A stretch of DNA of 64,000 bases from assembly GCA_905331475.1 (NCBI GenBank), contig CAJNYU010002220.1, forward strand, positions 1-64,000, written 5' to 3'. Source of the stretch: Rotaria socialis (taxonomy: Eukaryota; Rotifera; Eurotatoria; Philodinida; Philodinidae). Below, in pieces: positions 15,001-26,929 of the stretch. Made by a program: the position numbers and the translations under genes. The notes beneath the pieces are model-generated. The model had not been told where the DNA came from, did no database searches, and worked only from the letters and a program-made list of their open reading frames with translations. Position 1 is the first letter of the stretch; each line of letters starts with the position of its first letter.

Positions 15001-18000
15001 ATTGTTTCACTGGCTTGTTTTAAATTCTGTTCTACTGCTTGCAATCGATCGAAAAGCTAAAAACAGATAAATAAAGTAAATTTGATAAATTCTGTTATGT
15101 ATAGAATCGTGTCGTAATTTTCATTGATTCCAGTAGCTATATACTGAACGTGAACTTACGCGTGTTCTTTCATTATTCGACTGATCGAGATCATGTTGCA
15201 TAGCTTGTTTCTCTTTTTGCAAATTCTATAAAAAGAAAAGAAAAATGATGATTAAGATAGATTCTCTTCTATTTACTCGAATTTCTGTTTCAGTTCGACT
15301 GTTGAATTGACGATACTGCAAGAAAAATATGTTTTAATCAATATATATATATATATATATTACGATAGATTTTAAAATAAGACGAATTTTTACTTCATCA
15401 TCATATTTTTTTTCAATATCCAGGCGAATTCGAATGGTTAGTTCGTTAAGATCATCTTTAAGTTTCTATATAAGTGTTGAAAAAAATTCGAGTTTTTAAA
15501 TCATGAACGAAGAATTCAACGTACTATATTTTCATTATTCATAGTTTGATGTTCTGATTCAAGTATCTGTCTTTCATATTGTGCACGATTTAAATCAATG
15601 CTTAACGTTTCATATTTACGTCGCCATTCCTAAAAACCGCAGTAACAGTAATAGTAGCCGACTAAATAACTCCTTGAAATAATTTTACGTTAATCTCATG
15701 AATACGATCTTCATTTTCTTGTGAAATCTGTTGAATATCACGTTTTAGTTTAGTAATTTCATTTTGACTTCGTTTATCATTATCTTCATTATCGTGAAGT
15801 CGAATTTCATAAATAGAAACTTTTGATTTTAACTAAATAAAGAAAATCAATATGATCTCATTGGTAAAATGTTTTCAACTGATTACTTCATCGTTCCTTG
15901 TTGTTAATTCAAGAATTTTATTATCAACATCTCGATATCGAACTTTGATCGACTGTTGAAAAATGATGATTATCATAAAATAAATCATTCATTTTAAAGA
16001 TGTCTCTTACTTGATTTTCGCGTTTTAAACTTTCTAGTTCATCGTTAATATGTAGTTTTTCCTAGAAGGATAAATAAAATATCTTCAATTAGATAGATTA
16101 TATCATTTATATAGATCAGGTTTAGATTAATCGATGTAATCACACTTCAAGTTTTTCTCTGTTTGACTATTTTCGACTATGGCATTCTGTTCATCTATGT
16201 TGCCACTTTATTTATTGAATGATTTTTTTTCTTATCAAATTTTCATAGAATTCATTGTCAGGAGAAAAAAAGAAGCTTCAATAGAAAATCAGTGAAACAT
16301 AATACAAATCATTTAATACATATTGGCTGGCCACAAAATAGATTGAATAGAATATATGATGGATTTTTCGTCAATTCTCTTTTTGTCATAAGCTAGCCAT
16401 ACTAAATTCAGGAAAATCGTCTAAACTATCTTGCACAATATTAGGCATTATTCTATTTGCAATGTTGTATAACCGATTAAAATCTCTCAAGTATACAGCC
16501 GTGTCAAGAAAAACTATTTTCTTACTTGATCGAATTGTACCATTTGACTTTGGTAAGTCTGTTAATAAAAGAATAAAAATGTTCTTCGTTGTTAATTGAA
16601 TCCTTACTCGAATTTGTTGCTCATGTTTATCTCGTTGTTCATCAACGATTAATTTTAACTTTTAATATAAAGATGAAATAATTCATGCTTAAGAAAAATA
16701 GAATAAGAAAATAAAATCTACTCGATCATATTCAGTTTGAAGGTCAGTAAAATGTTGATGACTCATATAGAGTTTATTCTGTATTTCAACATTTTTTTCC
16801 TTTTCCGACTAGAATAAATTTATCAATATTTTTATTAAAACATATATAGAATGAACAATTAGTTACATCAATATCTCGTTCAAATTGACATCTATCCTGA
16901 AATAATATGCAAAAAAGAATAATTAGGATATGAATCGTGTAGTGCCAAAGAAAAAGATATTCACATTTTTAAATTTAGTTTCCATCTCATGTATTTCAAG
17001 ATTGAAATTCTCAATGTATTTTTTTTGTTGCTATTGAATAAGAAAAAAATTTTAAATTTAAAAACAAAAATAGAACTTTTCACTTGAATTTCACTTTCCC
17101 ATTGTCCAACTTGGGTCTCCGTTGATGTTCTCTGTATAAGAAAAATCAATTTTTAGGTCTTCTTTAAGATTGTAAGATATTTATTCAATTGATTTTTGTT
17201 TCTAGTTAAGTGTTTTTATTTGAATTTTAAAATTATTATTGAAATCTATGCTACAATGAACCTATGGCAATGACAAATGCGTAAATATATTTGATAAGTG
17301 AATCTTTTTATTAGAAATCTGTAATATATTCTATCTGTTTGGAAACGCGTATTCAGTACTCTAACAATGCCTTTTCCCCAACGGATCGATCATTTCACGT
17401 CGACGAGAGATGCAAAAAATAATATTATACTTTAGAATCGGAGGGGATTTTACAAATGGATAAAAGATACAAACTATGTGTAGATTTTAATATTTTCTAA
17501 TTGTAAATTGAACCAATCAATTGATGAAATAATTCAAGTCCATATTAATCAATTTTCATTTTCATTTAAAAAGTAATCAATAGACTCGTTATAGTAATCT
17601 CCGTAAAATTCAAATATAACTCACAATATCCATTCGATTATTGATCATAGCGAGACAGTTCTATACTATCTACTTCAGAATAGATTTCTTCACTACCATT
17701 TTACTTAATCCATGAGAGATACTGAATGGAATATCTTCTGATTAAAGATTTATGTGACTGGCTTTTTTGTTTCAGATAGAGAACATTTTTCGAAAGTTAT
17801 TCAACAAGAGGTGAATTCACTAGTCTAATTACAAATACTCCTATTTAGAGGGAAACTGCTACAATATACGAAAATTTACAAATCATTGTCAATTATTGGC
17901 GCTTATAGTACTTCTCATAAACTCTTATTGCATTTCTGTTCCTCGCTTATAGTGTAACTGTGAAATATTGCACATACAAGTTGTTCATATTTCCTTTGTA

Positions 18001-21000
18001 AATCATCATGCTGTCTTCGTTCAACAGTCCATTGTTCTTCAAGATTTCTAAAGTTTTCATTAGCAGTCTTGAATAATAAAATAATAAAAGAAATTTTAAC
18101 GAATTGAAATTTAGATAAGTGCATACTCGAAGTTGGCCTTGCAAATTTTGTCTTTCCTGTGTATAAAATTAAATAAAGTTTTGTCTTAATTGTTCAATGT
18201 CAAACATACTTGATTGTGAATTTGATTGAATTTTTCATATTCTTTTAGATTTCGTAATTCCATTTCTTTTTTCTCTTTGTTAATCTCATTCAAAAGACGA
18301 TCACGATCTTGAAGCTAAATTCAGAAAAAAATGACATCAGGATAAAATAATCCTCGAAACAAATCTTTTTTTTACTTTTTCGTTCAAATCTTTAATTTCC
18401 CGTTGCAAAATTTCAATTTGTAATACGTATTGTTGGCGAATACGACGTTCAACTTCTGGTTCACGTTCTTCTAATTGCTTTTTCAATATTAATTATATAA
18501 ATCAGATATTGATTATGAAACATTTATAATAAAAATAAATACCCGAATATGAACATTTTTCTTCTCGATTTCATCTTGTAATCGGTTGATTCTATCTTGC
18601 CACTAAAATTCAATTTATAATAATATTTATTATTAAGCGAGAAAGAGTTATTCGAGTTTACAAAAGTCTATTAATCCAAGGTCTACTGAACAATACATGA
18701 TCATTGCTGATTCGAAGAAGCTACATTGGTTAACGTTCAATCAGTTTTAGAAAGGTTCATTTGAATGTCCTAGAAATCTATCAGGATCAACTACATTCTA
18801 ATAGAATTTATTAGAATCTATCATATTCAACAAAATCTTCCAAGACTTTCTATTGATTCTTGCGTAACTGCATTTTCATTTTCAACTAGGTAATCTATAT
18901 TGCATATGCTGTCACTTTCTGATCATGCTAATTCTAATCCTAATCTATGCAAGATACCACTGATAGAATAATTAGCACAAAGTACGACAGATTAAATTGA
19001 ATTAGAACTTCTGTTTTTTTTTGTACGAGTCCTTTGTAGTTTATTATTTGCATTGTAAAATAATCTAGTTACTTCGTCACGATCTCGAATTATTTGTGCA
19101 ACACGATTTGTTAAACCGGATACATTTTCTGCATCACTTTGAAGTTGCAGTGTTATTTGCACAACAGCAGTTTGCAGATCCTGTTCAAGGAAAATAATAA
19201 ATAACAATCAAATATCAACATGATGCCCTACTTCAACTTGTTGAGCTTCTTCAATAATATCAACAGTCTAAAAGTTTAAATATATAAATAAAAATTCTTG
19301 AAAATAATGAAAGACAACCTTGGTAGATAATGGTGACGGAAGAATGAGAGGAGGTAACTATTAAATAAAAATTCGTATGAGAAACAATTGTTTATTTAAA
19401 TCTACCCCTAGATTTCGCACGGGTGTATGAATAAGTTGAGTTAAACTATCAACTTGATTTCTCAAGATTTTTTCGCTTCGTCGAAGTTCAACACATTCCG
19501 CTCGTAATTGCTAAAATGATTATTCTTAAAATTAAATCTATTGAAGTTTTTTTTCTTACATCAACAGTTTCTAGATGAATTTGCATTTGAGAATTCAATT
19601 CGGCAATTAACTTTTGACTATGCTAAAAAAATAGATATAGATTTAGTTTCTCGTAAAACAGAATTTAACTAACTTCATCTATCGATTCTACTGTTGATGA
19701 TTGAGAGGGAAGCATCAATGTAAATGGTGTACGCAAACGAATTGTTATTTCATTGATGGCTTCTTCAAGTTGCTATCAAATTTTCACGACAAAATCAAGC
19801 TGCTTTTATTTTTTATTTTGTTAAAAGTTACTTGTATTATTCGATCTCGATCATGAATTGCTAGACGATATTCCTCAATGTTAACACTTGAATCCGTTTG
19901 TTCTGGCTATAAAGAATAAACGGTAAGGATTAAATTATTCATTTTAATCATAAGTATCATAGCTTCCCAAACGAATAAATTATTCGTTGTTCATGATTTT
20001 TTAGATATTAAAATACCGTGAATAGGTTTTTTGAAGATTCTAGTTTTTTCGTCTTACAGTCATATATTCATATATATGAAAATAGCATGAAAAAAAAACA
20101 TCTATGAGTCAAATGACATTCATGATATATAATAGTTTACTAAGCATCACAACAATAGGCATTTTATTGTATTACAATTGGGAAGAAAATCAGTTTTCGA
20201 TTTGTTTATAGTAAACAGTGCAGCACAGGAGAGGAAAAGCATAGAGTGGAACAAGATAAGCGATGTGAATACAAACCAGAGGATATGAAAAACGAATTCG
20301 AGCGAGTAATGGCTAAAATACAATGTACTATTATCTGTTATATTAATGAATTCTATTGTGTAAAAATAAGCAAATCTATTCAAAGATTTTTCATTTTACC
20401 TCATGCCGATAACTCTCTAAATCTGCTAATTGTTGCTGTTGTTTTCCAACCAAATTCTAACAATCAAAACAAAAACGGTAAATAGCAATCCAATAAAGCA
20501 ATGAATGTTTTTACTGCAATTCGAGTTTCATAATCAGTTTGTAAACGTTGTAATACGCGTTCAGATTTTGATTGTTGTTGTTCATAATTTTGAATATCAA
20601 CTTCATATTGTCGAATTTGTCGACGAGCACGATCTAATTCAGCAAGAGCCTAACGATATCAAAACAATATATTATTTATTCACTCTAGACAAGGTTTTTT
20701 TTTGCATTTACTTCATTCGTTTGAGGTAACGTTGAGTCGAGTTGCTGTGAAAACATTATTAAATCGTCAAATGACTTTCTTATGCTTCTTTCGCTTACTT
20801 TTCGTAATGAATTAACTTGTTCTTGAAGTTTTCGTTCTCGTTCTTTGTATTCGTTTAATTCAATTTGTAATGCACTATTACTTATAAAAGTATTTGACAT
20901 TCCAGACGAAGTTGCATCAAAACCAGAATCGATGAGTGTTGACGTTTGAATAATTTGAGTTGGTATATTTATTGTTAATATTTCTTGTTCATTATCATGA

Positions 21001-24000
21001 ATTGTATTACTATTTAATTGAAAAGATTTTCGAAGGAATGCATTTTCTTGGCGAAATTTTTCAAGTTCTTCTCGTAATGCACGACGTTCATCATCATAAT
21101 CAAAATGATAGACGGTTTTTATATTATCGATCTGTTCTGATTGAGATTGGGTGCTTCATAGAAGAAGAAAAAAGACGAAAATAAGTAAAAATATTTTTTA
21201 GTGTTAATAGCGTTTTATAACAATGATTCGTTTCGTTGAACTTTAAAATGTTTCGGATAGAAGAAAGAAAAGTTTTACTCATCATCGCGTAATCTATTCT
21301 ATAAATGTAAAGGAATAAATATTCTAATAGAACTACTTGAGATACCATATGTGTGTACATAGTGTTTGCACGTAATCGAATCATTTAACGTGTTGAGAAG
21401 TGCCAGTATCACTATTATGATTCAATCATTACTTTAAATGGCTAAGTAAACTCAAATTGAACGTTAAAAAAAAAGAATGATACTTGAAGAATTTGAGAGA
21501 AACTTTTCCATTTATTTTCTATTTCACTTATCCAATAGATTATCATGCAAAATAGAATAGATTACCTCGTTATCAATTCATAGTCAACTGTTTTAAGTTC
21601 TTCATCATTTCCATCCCGTGTCACTTCCGACTGTGTGATGCCCATTTTTCAACAATGATTTAAACACCTTCAGACGTTTTTTCATCTCTCCTATTTCACC
21701 TTCAATTTTGTCGCCTCATTGTTCTACTTATAAGGCTTCCGTACCACATTCGTTGCAACACTCACAACTAAGACAAACCGCTGAGTTTGATTGAGAGAAA
21801 GAAAGGAGAAAGAATCTTAAAATCACATTATTCAACGGTTCATTTTGCCTCATCAAAAATCATCTTATTCGAGAATGGGAGCGCGTGTGCTTGTATGTAT
21901 TATTTGTTTGCAATAAAAACTTACCGTCGATGAAGTCGCTCAGTGTCATTTTGTAATTGTTGCACGTAAGACTATGTCAAAAGAAAAATAGATAACTAGT
22001 TATTTCAAACAAAAAGAACTTAGAAATAATTATACGGTTTGATTGAGATATTCATTATTATTGAAATTGTATTGACTTTGTTCTTCAAGGAAATAAATAC
22101 GTAATTTTAAATTGAAATTTTCGCGTTTAAGATCTTGAAATTCCTAAAATAATATTCGATATTTAGGTAATTGGTTAAAAATTGAACTTTTTATTTCAGC
22201 AAACCTCGTCTGTCATCTTGTATTTTATCTCTCAAGTGTTATAGTACTATACAGAATTCATTATAGACATAAACGTACACATATACATTGAGATATCTAC
22301 TCTCTCTCTCTCTCTCTTGCTTTCTCATGGTCGAAAGAATGCTGATACACGATCTATCAAGACTAATAAATGAAAAAAGGAAAAGAAACCATCAAGATTA
22401 AGCATAAATAATACCTTTGTTATTGCTTGAAAAAAGAGAAGAAAACGAGGTAACATGACGTAAATACAAATATACACATACACAAAGAGACATCCACTTC
22501 AGAGAAAAAGGATAAAATATGTCAATATATTTTAATGGAAGAAAAATCTTCATATAAAAGAATTTAATCTGTTATCTACAGGGTCATACAGGACAGGTAT
22601 AAGTAAGAAAAAAGGATTTAAATGTACATAGATCTTTAGTCTCTTTTTTTTTATTTAAAGTCCTTCATCGTTTTCTATGTTAATACAAAAATATTGGATT
22701 AATAAAATGACTTATTTGAAATCGTTTCTTTTCCAAACATTGATCGAGCTAATATTTTTTTGACTTGTATTGAATGTTTTCTTTTTACTAATCGCACATA
22801 TTCAATCGCTTTATGAGATTCTCTTATCAACATTCTCGTTTTACTTTTTCTACGACCTTCAATAAATTGTCTCAATGATAAAGTTAACATAAGAATGTAA
22901 TAATCATTAAATATGAATTTCTCGTTTATTTGAAGATACCATAAATAAAAATCAAATGTTGAAATGAAATAGAAGTTACTTTTCTATTTTGCAAAAATAT
23001 TTTTTCAGTTTTCTCATTGCATTTTTTTTATCGAACTGATTAAAGCTGTGTATTTATGACAAAACAATAAAGCAAAGTCTATTAGCTTTTCATCCGTTTA
23101 ACTGCTCCCTAAGTATGTACCACTTTCGCACTTGCTTTAGTAATAATAATAATAATAAACATCTATTGAATATTTCCAAAAGCTTCAATCATAGATAGAG
23201 CTCGATCAACAGAGCGAATGTGGCTAACATTATTAGACTGCGAGTTAATTTTTACGTGAAAATGTAAAGTTAAGTTGTTGGAATAAGCAGAATAAATTGA
23301 CTACTGAGTATTTTTCTATAAAATATGATGAATTTTTTCGGAAAGAGTATCTTTGGATGACAACTATTTATATGTTTGATTTTAATGAACAAATATATTC
23401 CAAATGAAGCGTGTATTTTCTAATGGATACTTCTTATTAAATCACGGATATCTTACTCAATCTTTCAATGAAGTGCTGATATCTCTGTATTAAATCAACA
23501 ACTGTCTGCTTACTTAGTTTGTATCAAAAACTTAAGAACTGTGTACTAAATAGAATTTTTCTCAGCTATTCTTTGTTGCAGGAATGATATTGTTCTCTAC
23601 AATCTATTACTTGAAAATAGTTCACATCCTCAATATAGTTGAAATTACATTGATTTCAAAGTATACTTATATTGAGATCTTGATTGGGACGACTCTATAA
23701 TACAACCAATAGAATTTTTCATATATCCTATTCTTAGTTGTTAATTTGGAAAAGTTCGTTGTTCGAAAAAACAAACTTTCTAGTTCGATTCATATCTTCG
23801 TATAGAAGTGTCACTTGGCTTTATTCATTGTTGTTCTTTCTACTAATTATTTTACGTTTGAGAATAGAAAGAAGATTTTTAGAGATATTCGTACGAGAGA
23901 TTACAACATGAATTATTTTAGATTTTATTTTAATTTCGTTGAAACACACCTAATGAGAGAATGTGAATTATTGGAAACCTAAATAATCATTTTGAGAGAC

Positions 24001-24505
24001 TCTTTATAAGACAATATGTTCATTTGAATGAATCGAAAGATATGAAAAATACAATTTCATGAATGTTGTGGTTTTGAAATTTTGTATCAATATAAGTTTG
24101 TTCTTGATCTGATTATTATTCTCAAAATAGATCCAATTAATTTAGAAAAATCATTCAATACTAGTAGAAACAAAACTAACACAAAGCTTTAGATTTCCTT
24201 AATTGACAAAAGTAGTCTTTTGAAGTTAACACTGAAAATCAGAAAAATGATGAAGTTATATGCAACAAGCATGTGGAATCTAATGCAAAAAGAGACTGTT
24301 GCTGTTGTTTTTGAAAAACGATTACATACGTTATCATAATCACGAATCGTTTTTACTAAATTGGTACCAATATTAGATATGTTAGGACTTGTAAGCGAAT
24401 TTTCTAAAAAGTAGATGTTCTATGGCAATGAAATGAAAAAGGAAAGCTAAACTGTATACCTTCAGATTTATGCGAAGAAATTATTTCTCCGTTGGTATCA
24501 TCCAT
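3066..24505 (-). CDS. CDK5RAP2/centrosomin/myomegalin-like CM1 centrosomal coiled-coil scaffold
   Basis: About 60 exons join in phase through GT-AG introns into roughly 2,230 codons. Translation starts at 24505 (MDDTNGEIISSHKSE) and stops at 3066-3068. Exons 2-3 encode the CM1 motif: TIRDYDN at the end of exon 2, then DLKRENFNLKLRIYFLEE in exon 3. In this family CM1 recruits and activates gamma-tubulin ring complexes at centrosomes and Golgi. Almost everything after it is predicted coiled coil, rich in Glu, Gln, Lys and Arg, with most introns in phase 0. Near the C-terminus, 5243-5565 encodes SELLEEMRRLRHDLEQSIQK followed by a non-coil patch (FTFCGHGVSYPDLRIIDA). The last exons (3979-4147, 3811-3923, 3640-3700, 3066-3145) end in EPSKSK. 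The length is close to CDK5RAP2 (about 1,900) and myomegalin (about 2,350). No certain CM2 or PACT motif was seen. Individual exon edges in the middle may be off by a few codons. Confidence 0.85.
20745..20798 (-). other. 54-nt in-frame intron hidden inside an open frame
   Basis: The frame is open across 20713-21153, but inside it lies a perfect intron: donor GTAAGCG after SLRK and acceptor TTTTCACAG before QLDSTLPQTNE. It is 54 nt, a multiple of three with no stop, so an ORF finder reads through it. Its length matches neighbouring introns, and removing it leaves a more regular coiled coil. The read-through peptide (VSERSIRKSFDDLIMFSQ) is the alternative if it is retained. Confidence 0.6.
21566..21645 (-). 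other. Candidate alternative first coding exon that skips CM1
   Basis: An ATG at 21643-21645 opens 26 codons (MGITQSEVTRDGNDEELKTV and onward) ending at a GT donor after two bases of the next codon. That phase matches the acceptor at 21153, the same one the CM1-containing exon 4 can join. I found no usable acceptor just before the ATG: the only AG nearby (CACACAG) gives a stop when joined to exon 4. It is therefore more likely a first exon than an internal one. Use of it would give a scaffold without CM1. Transcript support is unknown. Confidence 0.5.
21925..24505 (-). other. CM1-encoding exons 1-4 of the centrosomal scaffold
   Basis: Exon 1 is 24460-24505, exon 2 is 24330-24403, exon 3 is 22036-22143 and exon 4 is 21925-21971. 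Phases agree throughout: exon 1 ends with one base of a Glu codon, exon 2 ends in phase 0 within CM1, exon 3 is 36 whole codons, and exon 4 leaves two bases that the exon starting at 21153 completes as Arg. Exon 4 reads SYVQQLQNDTERLHR. The motif ENFNLKLRIYFLEE is the most conserved string of centrosomin and CDK5RAP2 CM1 regions. Introns here are long (2.2 kb between exons 2 and 3) compared with the 50-70 nt typical of the gene body. Confidence 0.85.
22699..22890 (-). CDS. Small basic ORF inside the large gene's intron 2, unknown
   Basis: 63 codons from an ATG at 22888-22890 to a stop at 22699. The frame stays open upstream to about 22990. The peptide is strongly basic and helical in look (FIEGRRKSKTRMLIRESH, then EYVRLVKRKHSIQVKKILAR), unlike the Phe/Ile-rich junk frames around it. 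An AATAAA lies downstream on the same strand, near 22640. It could be a nested small gene, a terminal exon of a short isoform of the host gene, or chance. I recognise no family. Confidence 0.25.
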   Translation of the reverse strand: MLTLSLRQFIEGRRKSKTRMLIRESHKAIEYVRLVKRKHSIQVKKILARSMFGKETISNKSFY

Positions 24506-26929
24506 TATACTGACATCCAATTAATTATTGTTGTCTAGCATGAATCTTAATAGATACATCTGCATTTGTTTCAACATTGCAACAATAAATTACCGCCGCT
24601 TATGACTTATCAATTGTTGCCAGTAACAACTTTATAATCGTATATTTCCAATTTTTCTATGACGAAGAGATTAAAAGCAAAAATTATCAATTTCTACTTC
24701 GACAAAATATTTTTTAAAAGACAATTTCATCATTCGTTTTCTCAGAAGAAAAACTCTAGATGGCGCTACTCTGCGATTTATATATCTAGAAGTATCAACT
24801 GACACTATATCTAGTAGAACAGATAGATACACATGAGTTATAGCTGCTTCAGTGATCGGTATGTGTATCGTCATGAACTGTAAGGTAACAAAATTCATGA
24901 AGGACAATTGTTAGTTATATTACCGTTGCTTCTTGCTTGATCAATACGATTCTTTCTATTTTTTTTTGCCTTACATATTTTACTGTATTGGTCTTTAAAA
25001 ACGTTCAAAAGTGACCGTGACGATTACCGTTTTTCTTTCGGCATAATTACTATTGCTACCTTGTATGATACATCATAGAATCATTAACTTTGAATGAGTA
25101 AGTCAAATTGACAATATAAAAAGCGTGGGTTTTTAAAGTAGAAAAGTAAAAATCTCTCTTCTACGAGCCATAGAATAGAGATTGTCGGATTGATTTACAA
25201 GCAAATTAAAATGCATTTCCTTAGAATAACATTGGAGTATGTATAAAGTAAATTATAAAGTAACTAATAATGTTATTTTACAACGTTCACATCATCTATG
25301 TAAACTGTTTTTTCATATGATTCATTAAATTCACTCTTGAAATTGGTACTATACACATCTGGGTTCTCACGAGAAGATCTAGATAATGACCGTTTGTAGC
25401 TGTGTAAACGAGATTTTATTGTATTGCATATTGCAGTTATTTCAATACAAAGTGTTCGATAATAATACGTTCAATGGAGATTCTCTGAAAGAAACGGAAT
25501 AAGCCTTTGAGTCATTCCATGATACTTGTTTAATTTTGATCATTTCGAATTAGTTCAGATATGAAATGACTGTAACAAACAACTAAATTTAATGATCTAT
25601 TATCGGCGGATTCATTACGATGCCTTTCATTTAACTACGTAGATGCTAACATTTCTTTCACATTATATCAATATCATCAGATCGACAGACAAGAGAAAAT
25701 CTACTAACGGAAGTGTTTCGTTAGTTTACGATTTAGGCTTCGTATAGTGAATAAATAAATCAAATTCAACAACAATGAATTACGTAGTGATGATAAAAAG
25801 TGAAAATTCTCCTAATTCATTTTTTTTTATTAATAACTAAGCCGAAATATTTTTTGTCAACTCGGAATTTATCATGAAAATATACTATTTTATCAGTTTT
25901 TTCTTGTCATTTTCTCGCGATAATTTCAATACTGTGTCGATTTTGTAATCGATTTGAAACTACTATAAATGAATGGAACGACAACATAAACTTAGACGAA
26001 ATTTGTGTGCTTCAATATGCGTCTCACTAATCTTTTATCGCCGATTCATTAGAATTTCCATAACAATAAACTTTTATGCACTAATCACCATGATGACGTC
26101 GACATATATGAACTAATCTTGATTCAATTGCATATAGTTGCTATCAATCGCGTCCAACCATCGAAATATAGTTCCGTGGATGCTACATCTTTCTATGATC
26201 GTAGAATTTGTGTACAAATGCTGCTTCAAAACAATATGGAACCGTGAGCTATGTTCTAGTTGCCGGTAACGATGCTGATAATTTGCGTTCGAAATTCGTT
26301 TTAAGCAAAGAAATAGGACAAAAACACATAGCCAATCTATCAACTAGTTCAATTAATGGTTATAACAATATTGACAAAACTTTTCATAATTGTAAATTCT
26401 AAAAGATCAACTGTTTAAAGATTACTATCGTATTAGCCTCTCAGCGGCACATAAAAAACTTGATAAATATCAGTAAACTGTTTACAATGATGCAATATTA
26501 ATTAAAATGAAAAAACTGACTTCAATATTTGTTGAATATTGAGATCGTTTACGAACTTGCGCTTGAACAAGAAACAAACAGTATTCATTGTCAAGGAATA
26601 ATCTCTGAATTTAATTCTTACTACAAATATAGTGCAGCTACCGATTTTCGACATAGCTTTCATAGAAATCAGTTTTACTCAAGAAAATAATAGTTTCAGC
26701 ATTCATTGTCGACGGATATAAAATTGCTTTATACTCAATATATATCTATCACTAAGTGTCCAATTGAAAACATAAAAAGAAGTAACAGCATGATTAAAAC
26801 ATTTTAAATATTTTATTTTATTTAAAAGTAGCAAGATTAATTATGTAATAAGGAAAACAAGAAAATGTGTTTACTTGAAAAGTAAACTAATCTAGAATGT
26901 TTTTTTTTCCTGAAGTAAAACTTCAATAA
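24506..26929. other. Intergenic, no gene seen
   Basis: This lies between the 5' end of the centrosomal scaffold and the 3' end of the secreted-protein gene. Two overlapping opposite-strand open frames at 26113-26402 have no recognisable domain, no clear splice partners, and one begins at a non-ATG codon. Nothing else is supportable. Confidence 0.5.

Noticed and set aside
18992..19207. CEP135/TSGA10-like stretch VTRLFYNANNKLQ in the coiled-coil gene
   Set aside because: It lies after a better donor (GTAACT after RDRDE), and only that donor keeps phase with the next exon, so the similarity is to intron sequence.
21279..21298. 20-nt micro-exon (NRLRDD) with splice-like edges
   Set aside because: Including it breaks the frame of both first-exon variants into the exon at 21153.
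26113..26402. Two overlapping opposite-strand frames between the scaffold and secreted-protein genes
   Set aside because: One starts at TTG, neither has a recognisable domain or flanking exons. The plus frame (ending HNCKF) looked briefly like a gene remnant but could not be extended.
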